Shown: positions 16,012-24,187 of the stretch, in pieces
How the letters are laid out: every line of letters starts with the position of its first letter
How positions within the stretch are numbered: the stretch's first letter is position 1
NCBI GenBank assembly: GCA_035356975.1
Contig: DAORGW010000009.1
Location: forward strand, 1-31,247
Direction of reading: 5' to 3'
Source: STF1-138 sp035356975
GTDB lineage: Bacteria; Patescibacteriota; Patescibacteriia; UBA1558; S5-K13
DNA length: 31,247 nt
The notes under the pieces: generated by a model
Database searches by the model: none
Seen by the model: the letters and a program-made list of their open reading frames with translations, nothing else
Told to the model about the DNA's origin: nothing
Made by a program: the position numbers and the translations under genes

Positions 16012-16203
16012 ATGAATATTTTTAAAGACAGATTCATTGATTCGAGGGTATTTATTTTAATTTCAATTATTGCTATTATAATAGCAAGTGGAATTTTATA
16101 TATGTTTGATAAAAAACAAGATAAAATAGATGCTGATTTTGAAAAAAGTCGAGCAGGCATTAAAAATTTTGTTAATTCCGCGACAACTACAATTAATAAA
16201 TAA
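16012..16203 (+). CDS. Small single-pass membrane protein
   Basis: A 63-residue protein with a basic N-terminus (MNIFKDRFIDSR), one hydrophobic segment at residues ~13-31 (VFILISIIAIIIASGILYM) and a charged tail ending ATTTINK. It lies 40 nt after the ZIP gene and 10 nt before the next gene, all on the same strand, and shares the local A+T-rich codon use. It is short and without a known motif, so a chance ORF is possible, but the well-placed hydrophobic segment and tight packing support a real gene. Function unknown. Confidence 0.6.
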   Translation: MNIFKDRFIDSRVFILISIIAIIIASGILYMFDKKQDKIDADFEKSRAGIKNFVNSATTTINK

Positions 16204-16213
16204 TAAGAAAAAT

Positions 16214-17443
16214 ATGCCAAGAGCTAAAAAAATACAGGATGTAGCACCTGTTATAATTAAACAATCTGGACCAAAACCAATAGTGATTATTTTTGCCCTT
16301 ATTGCAACAGCGATATTTGTTGGTGGGCTCGTATTTTTTGGTCAGCAAAGAATAGTTAATCAAAACAAAGAGGAATTAGAGCAATCAAAAAGTAGAATTT
16401 CGGCTCTTCAGGGTCAATTAGATCAATTACAAAATATTATAAATTCAGGAATACAATCACAACAAGAAGGAACTAAATATTATAATGAGAAGCATGGATT
16501 TAGTATAACAATTTTAAAGTCTTGGAATAAATATTTAGCGGAAGAGAGAGAATTATCTATAGATACTGGTGATTTTGATTCAGTAGATATTTATTTTGAA
16601 AAAGAGAAGCCAGTTTTTAATATTGCAATTATTGATAAAGATAAATGGGAAGATTCACAAAAATCTGATTATTATAAACCAATAAAATTAACAGAAAATG
16701 ATAAATATGTTTTTTCCTTTAGTTTTCATAAAGATGCGGAGCAGGCCCTTATAGAATCTTTGAGAACTGATATAGAAAAAATTGTTTCAACATTTAAATT
16801 TGAGCAAATTCCACAAGCTCAGGTCAATATAGAAAAATGTTCTTCTGATGTATTTAGCATAACAAAGGGTGTTACAAAAATTAATATATCAGCCTTTAAT
16901 AATCAAAATATAACAACAACTATAGATGGATGTTTTCATGAAAACCCAGATGTTTTAAAGACAACAAATAAATATATTTATTTTGCAATTAAACCAGAGG
17001 GTGTTGGTGGTTATATATTATATGGTAAATATGTTGGTTTTTACAGAATTAATTTGAGTGATTCAGAAATAGAAAATATTTTTGGAAATGACGAAGAGTC
17101 TTCACTTATAACAGATATAGATATATCTTCAGATTCTTCTTTGGCGGTTTATAAATTGATTTCAGATGATAGTAATGAATTTGTTGTAAAAAATTTAGAA
17201 ACAATGAAGGATTCTAAATTTCAATTACCCGTTTCTGGATCTGATATGCAATTTGGTAATTTTAAATTTTCACCAGATTCATCAAAAATTGCTATTGCAA
17301 TTGGCTATGGTCCAGACAAAGAACGAGGATCAGTTTATACACTTAATTTATCAGATAAAAAATTTAGCTCATATCAAACATTTGATTCAAAAATTCCATA
17401 TATTGATTCATGGAAAGATGCAGAGACTCTTAACTTAAAATAA
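16214..17443 (+). CDS. Membrane-anchored protein with coiled coil, PsbP-like and propeller-like regions
   Basis: A 409-residue protein. I start it at the ATG at 16214 (MPRAKKIQD) because the earlier in-frame ATG at 16130 lies inside the preceding gene. It has one membrane span (PKPIVIIFALIATAIFVGGLVFF, residues ~21-43), then a coiled coil (NQNKEELEQSKSRISALQGQ and onward) and an extracytoplasmic domain opening YYNEKHGFSITILKSW, reminiscent of the PsbP-like fold. The C-terminal third has TolB/WD40-like strands (FKFSPDSSKIAIAIGYG). Its stop is directly followed by the ATG of the thioredoxin gene. Probably faces outward from a type II anchor. Specific role unknown. Confidence 0.75.
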   Translation: MPRAKKIQDVAPVIIKQSGPKPIVIIFALIATAIFVGGLVFFGQQRIVNQNKEELEQSKSRISALQGQLDQLQNIINSGIQSQQEGTKYYNEKHGFSITILKSWNKYLAEERELSIDTGDFDSVDIYFEKEKPVFNIAIIDKDKWEDSQKSDYYKPIKLTENDKYVFSFSFHKDAEQALIESLRTDIEKIVSTFKFEQIPQAQVNIEKCSSDVFSITKGVTKINISAFNNQNITTTIDGCFHENPDVLKTTNKYIYFAIKPEGVGGYILYGKYVGFYRINLSDSEIENIFGNDEESSLITDIDISSDSSLAVYKLISDDSNEFVVKNLETMKDSKFQLPVSGSDMQFGNFKFSPDSSKIAIAIGYGPDKERGSVYTLNLSDKKFSSYQTFDSKIPYIDSWKDAETLNLK

Positions 17444-17710
17444 ATGAAAATTATTAGAATTGAAGCAGACTGGTGTCCAGAGTGTGTTATTTTTATGAAA
17501 CCAGTTTGGGAAGAAATTTCTAGAGAATTTCCAAGTGTTAGCATGGAAATATTTAACTATGACAAAGACGAAGAAATAAAAATAAAGTATAATATTTCTA
17601 AGGTTCCAACATTTATATTTTTAAGTGATTCCGGAAATGAGATTTTAAGAAAAAATGGAATTATTTCAAAAAAAGAAATTATTGAAATAATAAATAAAAC
17701 TTCAGTATGA
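17444..17710 (+). CDS. Cytoplasmic thioredoxin-family protein (CPEC)
   Basis: An 88-residue minimal thioredoxin fold with ADWCPECVIFMKPVW (Cys11 and Cys14) and the cis-proline loop VPTFIFL. The active-site dipeptide is PE, where classical thioredoxin has GP. There is no signal peptide, so it is expected in the cytoplasm. It begins immediately after the stop of the upstream gene, and its TGA stop overlaps the start of the DsbD-like gene (ATGA at 17707). This tight coupling suggests that it feeds electrons to the membrane protein next to it. That step is inference; thioredoxin family assignment is clear. Confidence 0.9.
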   Translation: MKIIRIEADWCPECVIFMKPVWEEISREFPSVSMEIFNYDKDEEIKIKYNISKVPTFIFLSDSGNEILRKNGIISKKEIIEIINKTSV

Positions 17711-18900
17711 AATTTTTAAAAACATTTTTATTTTTACTCTCAATCTTATTTGCAAATTTTTCTTATGCACAAGAAAATAAAATTATTGTGGATTTTTTTT
17801 ATTCTCCAACTTGTTCTCACTGTACTGCTGAGAGGAAATTTTTTGATGAAATGCAGCCCATATTTCCAGAGCTTGTAGTAAATAGATACAATATTACAGA
17901 AAAGGAAAATATAGATAAATTAAAAGAATATTATAAAAATTATAATGTATCAGAACAAGAATATGGACTTGTGCCAATAACATTTATAAACGATGAACAT
18001 TTTGTTGGTTTTGATAAAACAATAAAAGCAAATTTAGAATCAAAAATCACAAAATATTCTGCAGAGTGTAAAAAACCAATTATAGATCAAAAGTGTGATG
18101 AACAGTTAGAGGGTGTTTCAAAAAAAGAACAAATTAAAATTCCATTACTGGGTACAATTAATGTTTCTGGAATTCACCCGTTTTTACTTAGTTCGATTTT
18201 TGGATTTTTAGATGGATTTAATGCTTGTGCTCTCATGGCACTTGCATTTTTACTCGCGGTTTTAGTTGGAACTGGTGATAGAAAAAGAATACTCATAATT
18301 GGCGGAACTTTTGTTTTGGTTTCTGGTATTGTTTATTTTATGTTTATCTCTGCATGGCTTAATTTGTTTATGTTTTTGTCGTATATAAAATTTTTGTCAT
18401 TTATAATAGCTCTTCTTGTAATATTTTTTGGTGTAACCTTGCTTCGCGAATATATTGTGAAAATTGTTTGTAAAATTTGTGATACACCAGAGAACAAGAA
18501 GGAGTCACTAATTACAAAATTACAAAGAAAAATATTCGCTAAAATGTCAGCCGTTGGAAAAAGTTCTGTGTCAATTTGGGTGGCAATTCCAATTGTTTCT
18601 ATGCTCGCAGCCGGAGTTAATACAATAGAGCTTTTTTGTTCTCTGGGGTTTCCTATGGCCTATACAAAAATTTTAACAACTTATAATTTGAGTCCAATTG
18701 CATATTATTTATATATTTTGGTTTATATATTTTTTTATGTTTTGGATCAGCTTGTGATTTTATTTATAGCACTTTTTAGTTTAAAAATTACGATGATTTC
18801 AGAACGCGGAATCAGAATTGTAAAACTTATAAGTGGAATATTTTTATTAATACTCGGTATTATAATTTTAATAAATCCTGGAATTATTTCTTCTATTTAA
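17707..18900 (+). CDS. Thioredoxin-CcdA/DsbD-like transmembrane oxidoreductase fusion
   Basis: A 397-residue protein: signal peptide (residues 1-~21, cleavage near SYA-QE), then an extracytoplasmic thioredoxin-like domain with FFYSPTCSHCTAE (Cys36, Cys39) and cis-Pro VPITFIN, then a CcdA-like membrane domain with about six helices. The two redox cysteines of that domain are visible: Cys174 in DGFNACALM and Cys311 in TIELFCSLGFP. DsbD and CcdA carry electrons from cytoplasmic thioredoxin through the membrane to exported thiol proteins. Here the Trx-like domain is N-terminal and no DsbD alpha domain precedes it. Additional Cys (CKKPIIDQKC, and CKIC in a loop) are present. Direction of electron flow is inferred. 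Confidence 0.85.
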   Translation: MKFLKTFLFLLSILFANFSYAQENKIIVDFFYSPTCSHCTAERKFFDEMQPIFPELVVNRYNITEKENIDKLKEYYKNYNVSEQEYGLVPITFINDEHFVGFDKTIKANLESKITKYSAECKKPIIDQKCDEQLEGVSKKEQIKIPLLGTINVSGIHPFLLSSIFGFLDGFNACALMALAFLLAVLVGTGDRKRILIIGGTFVLVSGIVYFMFISAWLNLFMFLSYIKFLSFIIALLVIFFGVTLLREYIVKIVCKICDTPENKKESLITKLQRKIFAKMSAVGKSSVSIWVAIPIVSMLAAGVNTIELFCSLGFPMAYTKILTTYNLSPIAYYLYILVYIFFYVLDQLVILFIALFSLKITMISERGIRIVKLISGIFLLILGIIILINPGIISSI

Positions 18901-18904
18901 TAAT

Positions 18905-20086
18905 ATGTTTTTAAGAAAAAAAATATTTTTATCTCTTATTATTATTTTTTTATTGATTCCTGTTTTTGTTTTTGCCCAGAGCATGGAGAAGGAAAAAGAA
19001 TTACAATTAATGGAATCAGAGCTCAACATTGATGAAAATATAATTTCAGAAAACATCCAACATGAAAATTTTAAAGCGATTGTGTTAGAAATTTTAGAAG
19101 AAAAAGAAATTAAAAATGAAAACAGTAATACAATAAAACAACAAAATTTAAAATTAAAAATTTTAGACGGAGAAAACAAAGGGAAAGAAATAATTTATAA
19201 TGGAATAGGTGATCTACAAGTAGATTCCTTGAATGAATTTAAAGTCGGAGATAAAGTAATAATGAGCTACGATTATGATATTAATGGAGAAATATTTTAT
19301 TATATCTTAGATTATGTGAGATCTTTTCCTATTTATATATTAGTTATTCTATTTTTTGTAATTGTTATTTCTTTAAATGGAATTAGGGGATTAAGGGCTA
19401 TAATAAGTTTGTTTATTAGCTTTCTTGTAATAATAAAATTTATAATTCCTCAAATTTTAAAAGGAGTTAATCCAATATTTATAGGAATAGTTGGGGGAAT
19501 ATTTATTTTATTGTTGGTTGTATATATTACAGAAGGATTTAATAGAAAAAGTAATATGGCTGTTTTGGGAATATTTTTTAGTATGATCATAGTTGGGTTT
19601 CTGTCAGTAATTTTTTCTAATATGATGAGACTTACAGGACTCTCAGAAGAAAGTATGTTTCTTGTGAGTATGATAAATAAAACAATAGATTTTAGGGGTC
19701 TTTTATTTGCAGGTGTAATTATAGGCAGTTTAGGTGTTTTAGATGATATGGTAATAAGTCAAATTTCATCTGTTTGTGAGATTAAATCAGCGAATCCAGG
19801 TCTTTCAAATAAAGAAGTTTTTAAAAAAGCATATAAAATAGGTGTTTCTCATGTTGGATCAATGACAAATACTTTATTTTTAGCTTATGCAGGTTCATCA
19901 CTTACTGTTTTACTTTTGTTTTATGTGGGAAGTAAGGGGTCTTTTACACAAGTTATAAATACAGATATTATAGCTATTGAAATTTTTAGAAGTTTTGTTG
20001 GCGCAATAGGGATATGTCTGTCAATGCCAATAAGTACATTTTTAGCATCTTATTTTTTAGAAACCAAAAAAAAGATTATTTATTAA
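18905..20086 (+). CDS. YibE/F-family membrane protein
   Basis: A 393-residue protein with a signal-like N-terminus (ending FVFAQS), a soluble region (residues ~25-138) resembling an OB-like segment (LKLKILDGENKGKEI ... VGDKVIMSYD), and six or seven hydrophobic helices. The YibE/F signatures GSLGVLDDMVISQ and SHVGSMTNTLFLAYAG are intact. The family is known as a conserved multipass membrane protein with no established biochemical function. It is the last gene of the run that includes the thioredoxin and the DsbD-like protein (4 nt gap), followed by a good terminator at 20108. Family call is firm; role unknown. Confidence 0.9.
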   Translation: MFLRKKIFLSLIIIFLLIPVFVFAQSMEKEKELQLMESELNIDENIISENIQHENFKAIVLEILEEKEIKNENSNTIKQQNLKLKILDGENKGKEIIYNGIGDLQVDSLNEFKVGDKVIMSYDYDINGEIFYYILDYVRSFPIYILVILFFVIVISLNGIRGLRAIISLFISFLVIIKFIIPQILKGVNPIFIGIVGGIFILLLVVYITEGFNRKSNMAVLGIFFSMIIVGFLSVIFSNMMRLTGLSEESMFLVSMINKTIDFRGLLFAGVIIGSLGVLDDMVISQISSVCEIKSANPGLSNKEVFKKAYKIGVSHVGSMTNTLFLAYAGSSLTVLLLFYVGSKGSFTQVINTDIIAIEIFRSFVGAIGICLSMPISTFLASYFLETKKKIIY

Positions 20087-20107
20087 ATACAATTTAAATA
20101 TATTTTT

Positions 20108-20139
20108 AAAACTAGTAATGTGTGACTAGTTTTATTTTT
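20108..20139 (+). terminator. Intrinsic terminator after the YibE/F gene
   Basis: An 8-bp perfect stem AAAACTAG / CTAGTTTT (20108-20115 and 20126-20133) with a 10-nt loop is followed by ATTTTT. It ends the plus-strand run that begins at 12467. Confidence 0.8.
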
Positions 20140-20140
20140 C

Positions 20141-20188
20141 TTGACAAAATATTTTACAAGTATAATATGTATAAAAAATATGTGGAGG
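20141..20188 (+). promoter_or_regulatory. Tentative promoter and strong ribosome-binding site of the 166-aa gene
   Basis: A consensus TTGACA (20141-20146) and a consensus TATAAT (20161-20166) are only 14 nt apart, short of the ideal 17, so the true pairing is uncertain. GGAGG (20184-20188) lies 5 nt before the ATG at 20194 and is the clearest Shine-Dalgarno site in the window. Confidence 0.5.
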
Positions 20189-20193
20189 AATAA

Positions 20194-20694
20194 ATGATTA
20201 CTTTGATTAAAGACGGTATTAATGAACTCAAATTTTTTCTAAAAGAAAATGGTATTTCAGATGAAAATATTAGAGTTTTGAGTCCGCGCTCCAAAAAAAT
20301 CACCTGGACGTTTAATGGTCGCGAAAAAGAATGTAATAGGATTATGTTTTTTGTTAGTCCTAAATCATTGAAAATGTACATTCTTTTTTTAGGAATTCAA
20401 TCTAATGAGCTTAGAGTTTCTTTTGTATCTCAAATAAGGGCCGATAAATATGTTCCAATGATTAAAACGGGCGTATATTATTCAATTGACATAGAGCAAT
20501 TCAAGAAATTTTTTATTGATATGGAGGGTGGTAAAAAAATAATATATCTTGAGTTCGAGTATGGGGTTGAATATTGTAAATTGCTTTGTGGTTCTTATTT
20601 AGAGTATAATCCAGATTTTTTGAAAATGATGGATGGAATATTTGGATTTGATTTTAGAAAGCATATTAGAGCATTCAAGAAAAAAACTAAATAA
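20194..20694 (+). CDS. Unrecognised 166-aa soluble protein
   Basis: A 166-residue protein with no signal peptide or membrane span and with a mixed alpha/beta look: helix at ~4-20, strands around SKKITWTFNG, RIMFFVSP and MYILFLGIQ, and a basic tail (RKHIRAFKKKTK). It contains four cysteines, at residues 47, 127, 131 and one preceding region, with CKLLC as a close pair. It stands alone between a terminator upstream and a terminator downstream and has a strong GGAGG ribosome-binding site, so it is a single-gene transcript that is probably well translated. Codon use includes more C and G than neighbouring genes. Not a family that I recognise. Confidence 0.7.
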   Translation: MITLIKDGINELKFFLKENGISDENIRVLSPRSKKITWTFNGREKECNRIMFFVSPKSLKMYILFLGIQSNELRVSFVSQIRADKYVPMIKTGVYYSIDIEQFKKFFIDMEGGKKIIYLEFEYGVEYCKLLCGSYLEYNPDFLKMMDGIFGFDFRKHIRAFKKKTK

Positions 20695-20710
20695 AATTTA
20701 TTAAATATTT

Positions 20711-20736
20711 ACCCAACAGAAATGTTGGGTCTTTTT
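20711..20736 (+). terminator. Terminator with GAAA tetraloop
   Basis: ACCCAACA pairs perfectly with TGTTGGGT around a GAAA loop (20711-20730), followed by CTTTTT. It closes the 166-aa gene; it lies just past the stop of the convergent L,D-transpeptidase gene. Confidence 0.85.
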
Positions 20737-20737
20737 A

Positions 20738-21937
20738 TTATTTTATGATAATTTTTGTGTCTATATCCGCCCAAGAGTAGAGTGGCTCCATGTCAGCATA
20801 AGATACATTTATACATCCATGGCTCATTTTTTTTCCAAAATTATTATGCCAATAGGCACCGTGAATATAAAATCTATATTTTTGAGTTGTGAAATGTAGG
20901 TTCCATTTTGTATTTGGATAATAAAAATCGTAACCACGCCCTCCATATTGTTTTGATAGGATTTTATCTAAAACTTTAAAATTTCCAAGAGGCGTGTCCA
21001 TTCCTCTTATACCACTCGATATTAAAAAAGAATCAAGTAGTTTTTCTTCTGAGTAATATTCAAGTTTTTGTGTTTTTATATCAATTTTTATTAATTTTTC
21101 CTGTTTTTTATTTGTGTTTGAATTTGGATCATAATTATTTTTTACCTCATCTCCGTCTTTGTAGCCATCCCCATCTGTATCAGGATTTTTTAAGTCAGTT
21201 TTATAAGCTATTTCAAAAAAATTATTAAGACCATCATTATCAGTGTCAATTTCAATAAGTTTTTTATTTTTATCTATTGGTGAGAGATTTTTTTTTACCT
21301 CATCTCCATCGTTAATTTTATCTCCATCGGTATCTTTGTTATTATAATCAGTATAAAAAAAATACTCTTCATCATAATCCGATAATCCATCTTTATCAGA
21401 ATCATAATTTTTTACAAGTGGAATACTAAATTTTGAAAAATTTATCAACGAGTCGTCTTTTTTATTTATAATAAGGCCATTTTTGTAATTAGATAAATCT
21501 GTTTCGACAAAATAATTAAAATCAAAATTATTTATAAGAAATGAATCTGCATTCAAAAATGGCCTTTTAAAACCATTTTCTATATAATAAAATTCATTTG
21601 TATCAATATTTTTTACAATTGTTCCGGTTTTTAAATTTTCTATTTGTTTTTGATATTTGCCAGATTTATACCTAACCATACCACCAAACTCAAATGAATC
21701 AATTATATTTTTATCTACAATTTTTATGTAATCAAACTTATCAAACCAACTCAAATAAGTTTCTGCATCTAAGAAATTATATTTTTTATTGTTGGCTCCT
21801 ATATAAAAAACTGCCCTATCATCTGATGATAAAAGTGTTCCTCTGTAGTCTTCTTGAGCCACACACAATTTAATTGAAAATAAAAAAATTATTACTATAA
21901 AAAAATTTAATAAGTTTTTAATTGTTTTAATTGACAT
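20738..21937 (-). CDS. L,D-transpeptidase (YkuD domain) with calcium-binding repeats
   Basis: A 399-residue exported protein. Residues 1-27 form a signal peptide. Residues ~30-170 hold repeated small beta units (YRGTLLSSDDRAVFYIGA, GFKRPFLNADSF) of a kind common in CPR envelope proteins. Residues ~178-275 carry four Asp-rich thrombospondin type 3-like units (DSDKDGLSDYDEE, DTDGDKINDGDE, DTDNDGLNNFFE, DTDGDGYKDGDE) that should bind calcium. Residues ~283-399 are the YkuD domain with His359 and the catalytic SHGCINV (Cys375). Such enzymes make 3-3 crosslinks in peptidoglycan or attach proteins to it. It converges with the 166-aa gene and diverges from secG. Confidence 0.95.
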   Translation of the reverse strand: MSIKTIKNLLNFFIVIIFLFSIKLCVAQEDYRGTLLSSDDRAVFYIGANNKKYNFLDAETYLSWFDKFDYIKIVDKNIIDSFEFGGMVRYKSGKYQKQIENLKTGTIVKNIDTNEFYYIENGFKRPFLNADSFLINNFDFNYFVETDLSNYKNGLIINKKDDSLINFSKFSIPLVKNYDSDKDGLSDYDEEYFFYTDYNNKDTDGDKINDGDEVKKNLSPIDKNKKLIEIDTDNDGLNNFFEIAYKTDLKNPDTDGDGYKDGDEVKNNYDPNSNTNKKQEKLIKIDIKTQKLEYYSEEKLLDSFLISSGIRGMDTPLGNFKVLDKILSKQYGGRGYDFYYPNTKWNLHFTTQKYRFYIHGAYWHNNFGKKMSHGCINVSYADMEPLYSWADIDTKIIIK

Positions 21938-21949
21938 TTTTATTTATAT

Positions 21950-21978
21950 TTGACTAAAATCTATTGATATGCTATTAT
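21950..21978 (+). promoter_or_regulatory. Promoter of secG
   Basis: TTGACT (21950-21955), a 17-nt spacer and TATTAT (21973-21978) with an extended TGC just upstream. The leader to the ATG at 21995 would be about 10 nt. Confidence 0.65.
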
Positions 21979-21985
21979 TATACCA
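21977..21985 (-). promoter_or_regulatory. Extended -10 of the L,D-transpeptidase gene
   Basis: On the minus strand TGG-TATAAT occupies 21985-21977, overlapping the secG -10 element. The matching -35 position (ATAAGT) is poor. The transcript would have about 33 nt before the ATG at 21937. Confidence 0.4.
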
Positions 21986-21994
21986 TAAATAAAT

Positions 21995-22207
21995 ATGAAA
22001 CTTATATATATAGCACAAATAGTAGTAGGAATACTACTCATTATATCTATTTTACTTCAATCTCGTGGAGGTGGACTTTCTTCTGTTTTTGGAGGTTCAA
22101 GTACTGTTTTTCAGGTTAAAAGAGGCGCAGAAAAATTTATATTTAACTCAACAATATTTTTGGGAATAATATTTATAATATTGTGCCTCTCTATTCTATT
22201 TATTTAA
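21995..22207 (+). CDS. secG: Preprotein translocase subunit SecG
   Basis: A 70-residue protein with two transmembrane helices (~3-20 and ~51-69) joined by the conserved loop LLQSRGGGLSSVFGGSSTVFQVKRGAEKF. SecG associates with SecYE and assists export by SecA. The length and motif order fit the family. It has its own promoter, followed 18 nt later by the anchored solute-binding protein gene. Confidence 0.95.
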   Translation: MKLIYIAQIVVGILLIISILLQSRGGGLSSVFGGSSTVFQVKRGAEKFIFNSTIFLGIIFIILCLSILFI

Positions 22208-22225
22208 AACTTTATATAGAAAAAT

Positions 22226-24043
22226 GTGAAGAAATTAATGTCCGGAAGTGGCCATAAAATTTTTATAAGATTAAATGGTTTTTTTAATAAATTAAAAACT
22301 ATTGTTTTTGATATTTTTAAAATTAAACACGATCCAGATCATAAGTTAATTTCTAATTTATCAGATAAAAAAACAATAACATTTCATCAATTACTACACG
22401 TCAATCATTTTTTAAAAAATAGAGAAAAAAAGATTTTATATTTTTCTTTGGCTATTGGTTTAGTGTCTTTATGTTTTCTTATTTATAGGGCTTTTTCAAC
22501 CTATACAGAATATTCACCTATAAACGGAGGAGAATATAGCGAGGGATTAATAGGTAATATAGAATACTTAAATCCGGTTTTAAATAAAGGTAATGATGTT
22601 GATAGAGATATATCGAAATTAATTTTTTCTGGACTTTTCAAAATTAACACAAGAGGCGAAATTGAAAATGATTTAGTGAATGATTATTCTATTTCAGAAG
22701 ATAAAAAAATATATACTTTTAACTTAAAAGACAATATATATTTTCATGACGGAGTTAATTTAACAACAGATGATGTTGAATTTACTTTGTCTGCAATCCA
22801 GAATCCAAATTTTAATAGTTCTTTATATAAAACATTTGACGGTGTAATTTTTGAAAAAATATCAGATAAATCATTTAAACTTGTTTTAGAAGAACCACTG
22901 CCAATATTTTTGCAAACTTTAACATTTGGAATTTTACCGGTTCATTTGTGGCAGAACATACCAGCAGAAAACGCTACACTTTCTGAATTAAATAAGAAGC
23001 CCATTGGAAGTGGTCCTTATGAATTTTTTTTAATAAAGAAAGATTCTGACGGCTATATTAAACAATATACAATTTCAAAATTTAAAAATTTTTATGGAGA
23101 TAAGCCATATATAGATAAAATTACATTTAAATTTTACGCGGATTTTGAACAAGCATTGGAAGATTTAAAAGCATCAAAAATTTTGAGTCTAAACTATGTT
23201 CCAAATGAAACAGCTCAGAAAATTAAAGATTTAAGACATTTTAATTTACAACAGGTAAATATTCCAAGATACACAGCATTATTTTTTAATCCTAAAAAAT
23301 CGGAAATTTTAAAAGATAAAAAAATAAGACAGGCGTTGTTATTATCATTAAATAAAAATGAAATTGCAAAAAGTGTGGGACTTGAAGATTATATTTCTTA
23401 TGGACCAATGGATCAGATGATAGAAAAACAAAGTGATGAGTATAGTATAGATAATGCAAGATCTTTATTTGGTGAATCTGGGTGGAAAGATGAAGCCGGT
23501 CAACTTAAAAAAGCCGGAAATCAGATGACTTTAAAAATTACCGTAGTTGATAATCCAGACCACATTAAATATTCACAACTTATAAAAGATGAGTGGTCTA
23601 AAATGGGAATTACTGTTGAAATTGAAACAATAGATAAACAAAAAATACTGCAAGATATAATTCAGCCAAGGAATTATGAGATTTTATTATATAGTGAAGT
23701 TTTGTCATATGATTTGGATCCTTATTCATTTTGGCACTCATCACAAATTGGTTCATCTGGATTTAATTTAAGCATGTTTTCAGATAAAGATATTGATACA
23801 ATTTTAGAGGAAGCAAGAAAAATAGATTCATATGATGAAAGGAAGTTAAAGTATGAGGCTTTTCAGAAAATTGTAAAAGATAATGTTTATGCAATATTTT
23901 TATTTAATACCCCATATAGTTATCCATTGAATAAAAAAGTAAAAGGATTTGATTCAAAATTAATATATACTCCATCAGATAGATTTTGGAATATAGAAGA
24001 TTGGTTTATAAAGTATAAATTAGTTTTTAAAACGAAACAATAA
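22226..24043 (+). CDS. Membrane-anchored family 5 extracellular solute-binding protein
   Basis: A 605-residue protein whose body (~95-600) matches the OppA/DppA family: IEYLNPVLN, ISKLIFSGLFKINTRGEI, YTFNLKDNIYFHDGVNLTTDDVEFTL, PIGSGPYEF, FFNPKK...DKKIRQALLLSLNK, and a final VYAIFLFNTPYSYPL. These proteins usually bind peptides for an ABC importer. The N-terminus is unusual: about 68 charged residues precede a single span (KILYFSLAIGLVSLCFLIY), so it is anchored with a cytoplasmic N-terminal region, not a lipoprotein. No permease or ATPase genes flank it. The GTG at 22226 is used here; ATG at 22238 is possible. Peptide binding is family-based. Confidence 0.9.
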   Translation: MKKLMSGSGHKIFIRLNGFFNKLKTIVFDIFKIKHDPDHKLISNLSDKKTITFHQLLHVNHFLKNREKKILYFSLAIGLVSLCFLIYRAFSTYTEYSPINGGEYSEGLIGNIEYLNPVLNKGNDVDRDISKLIFSGLFKINTRGEIENDLVNDYSISEDKKIYTFNLKDNIYFHDGVNLTTDDVEFTLSAIQNPNFNSSLYKTFDGVIFEKISDKSFKLVLEEPLPIFLQTLTFGILPVHLWQNIPAENATLSELNKKPIGSGPYEFFLIKKDSDGYIKQYTISKFKNFYGDKPYIDKITFKFYADFEQALEDLKASKILSLNYVPNETAQKIKDLRHFNLQQVNIPRYTALFFNPKKSEILKDKKIRQALLLSLNKNEIAKSVGLEDYISYGPMDQMIEKQSDEYSIDNARSLFGESGWKDEAGQLKKAGNQMTLKITVVDNPDHIKYSQLIKDEWSKMGITVEIETIDKQKILQDIIQPRNYEILLYSEVLSYDLDPYSFWHSSQIGSSGFNLSMFSDKDIDTILEEARKIDSYDERKLKYEAFQKIVKDNVYAIFLFNTPYSYPLNKKVKGFDSKLIYTPSDRFWNIEDWFIKYKLVFKTKQ

Positions 24044-24057
24044 TTTGCCGAATTTTA

Positions 24058-24187
24058 TTGGGAATTATTTCTCTTTTATATAATTTATGCAATTAATCAT
24101 TGCAAATTACTTCTAGTTTTTATCATTAATTAAAAAAATGATAAATCTATTTAATTATTAAAAAATAAAAAACCAAGTAAGACTTGG
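24058..24187 (+). promoter_or_regulatory. Promoter and structured leader of the RNase J gene
   Basis: A possible promoter (TTGGGA at 24058, TATAAT at 24079-24084, 15-nt spacer) is followed by three hairpins: TGCAAT/ATTGCA (24088-24104), TTTATCATT/AATGATAAA (24119-24145) and CCAAG/CTTGG (24173-24187). The last covers the TTG at 24184. Stem 2 has no U-run, so it is not an obvious terminator. Confidence 0.4.

Noticed and set aside
16130..16213. Upstream start giving a 437-aa form of the coiled-coil membrane protein
   Set aside because: The extra 28 residues overlap the preceding 63-aa gene and lack features; the ATG at 16214 gives a proper basic N-terminus before the membrane span.
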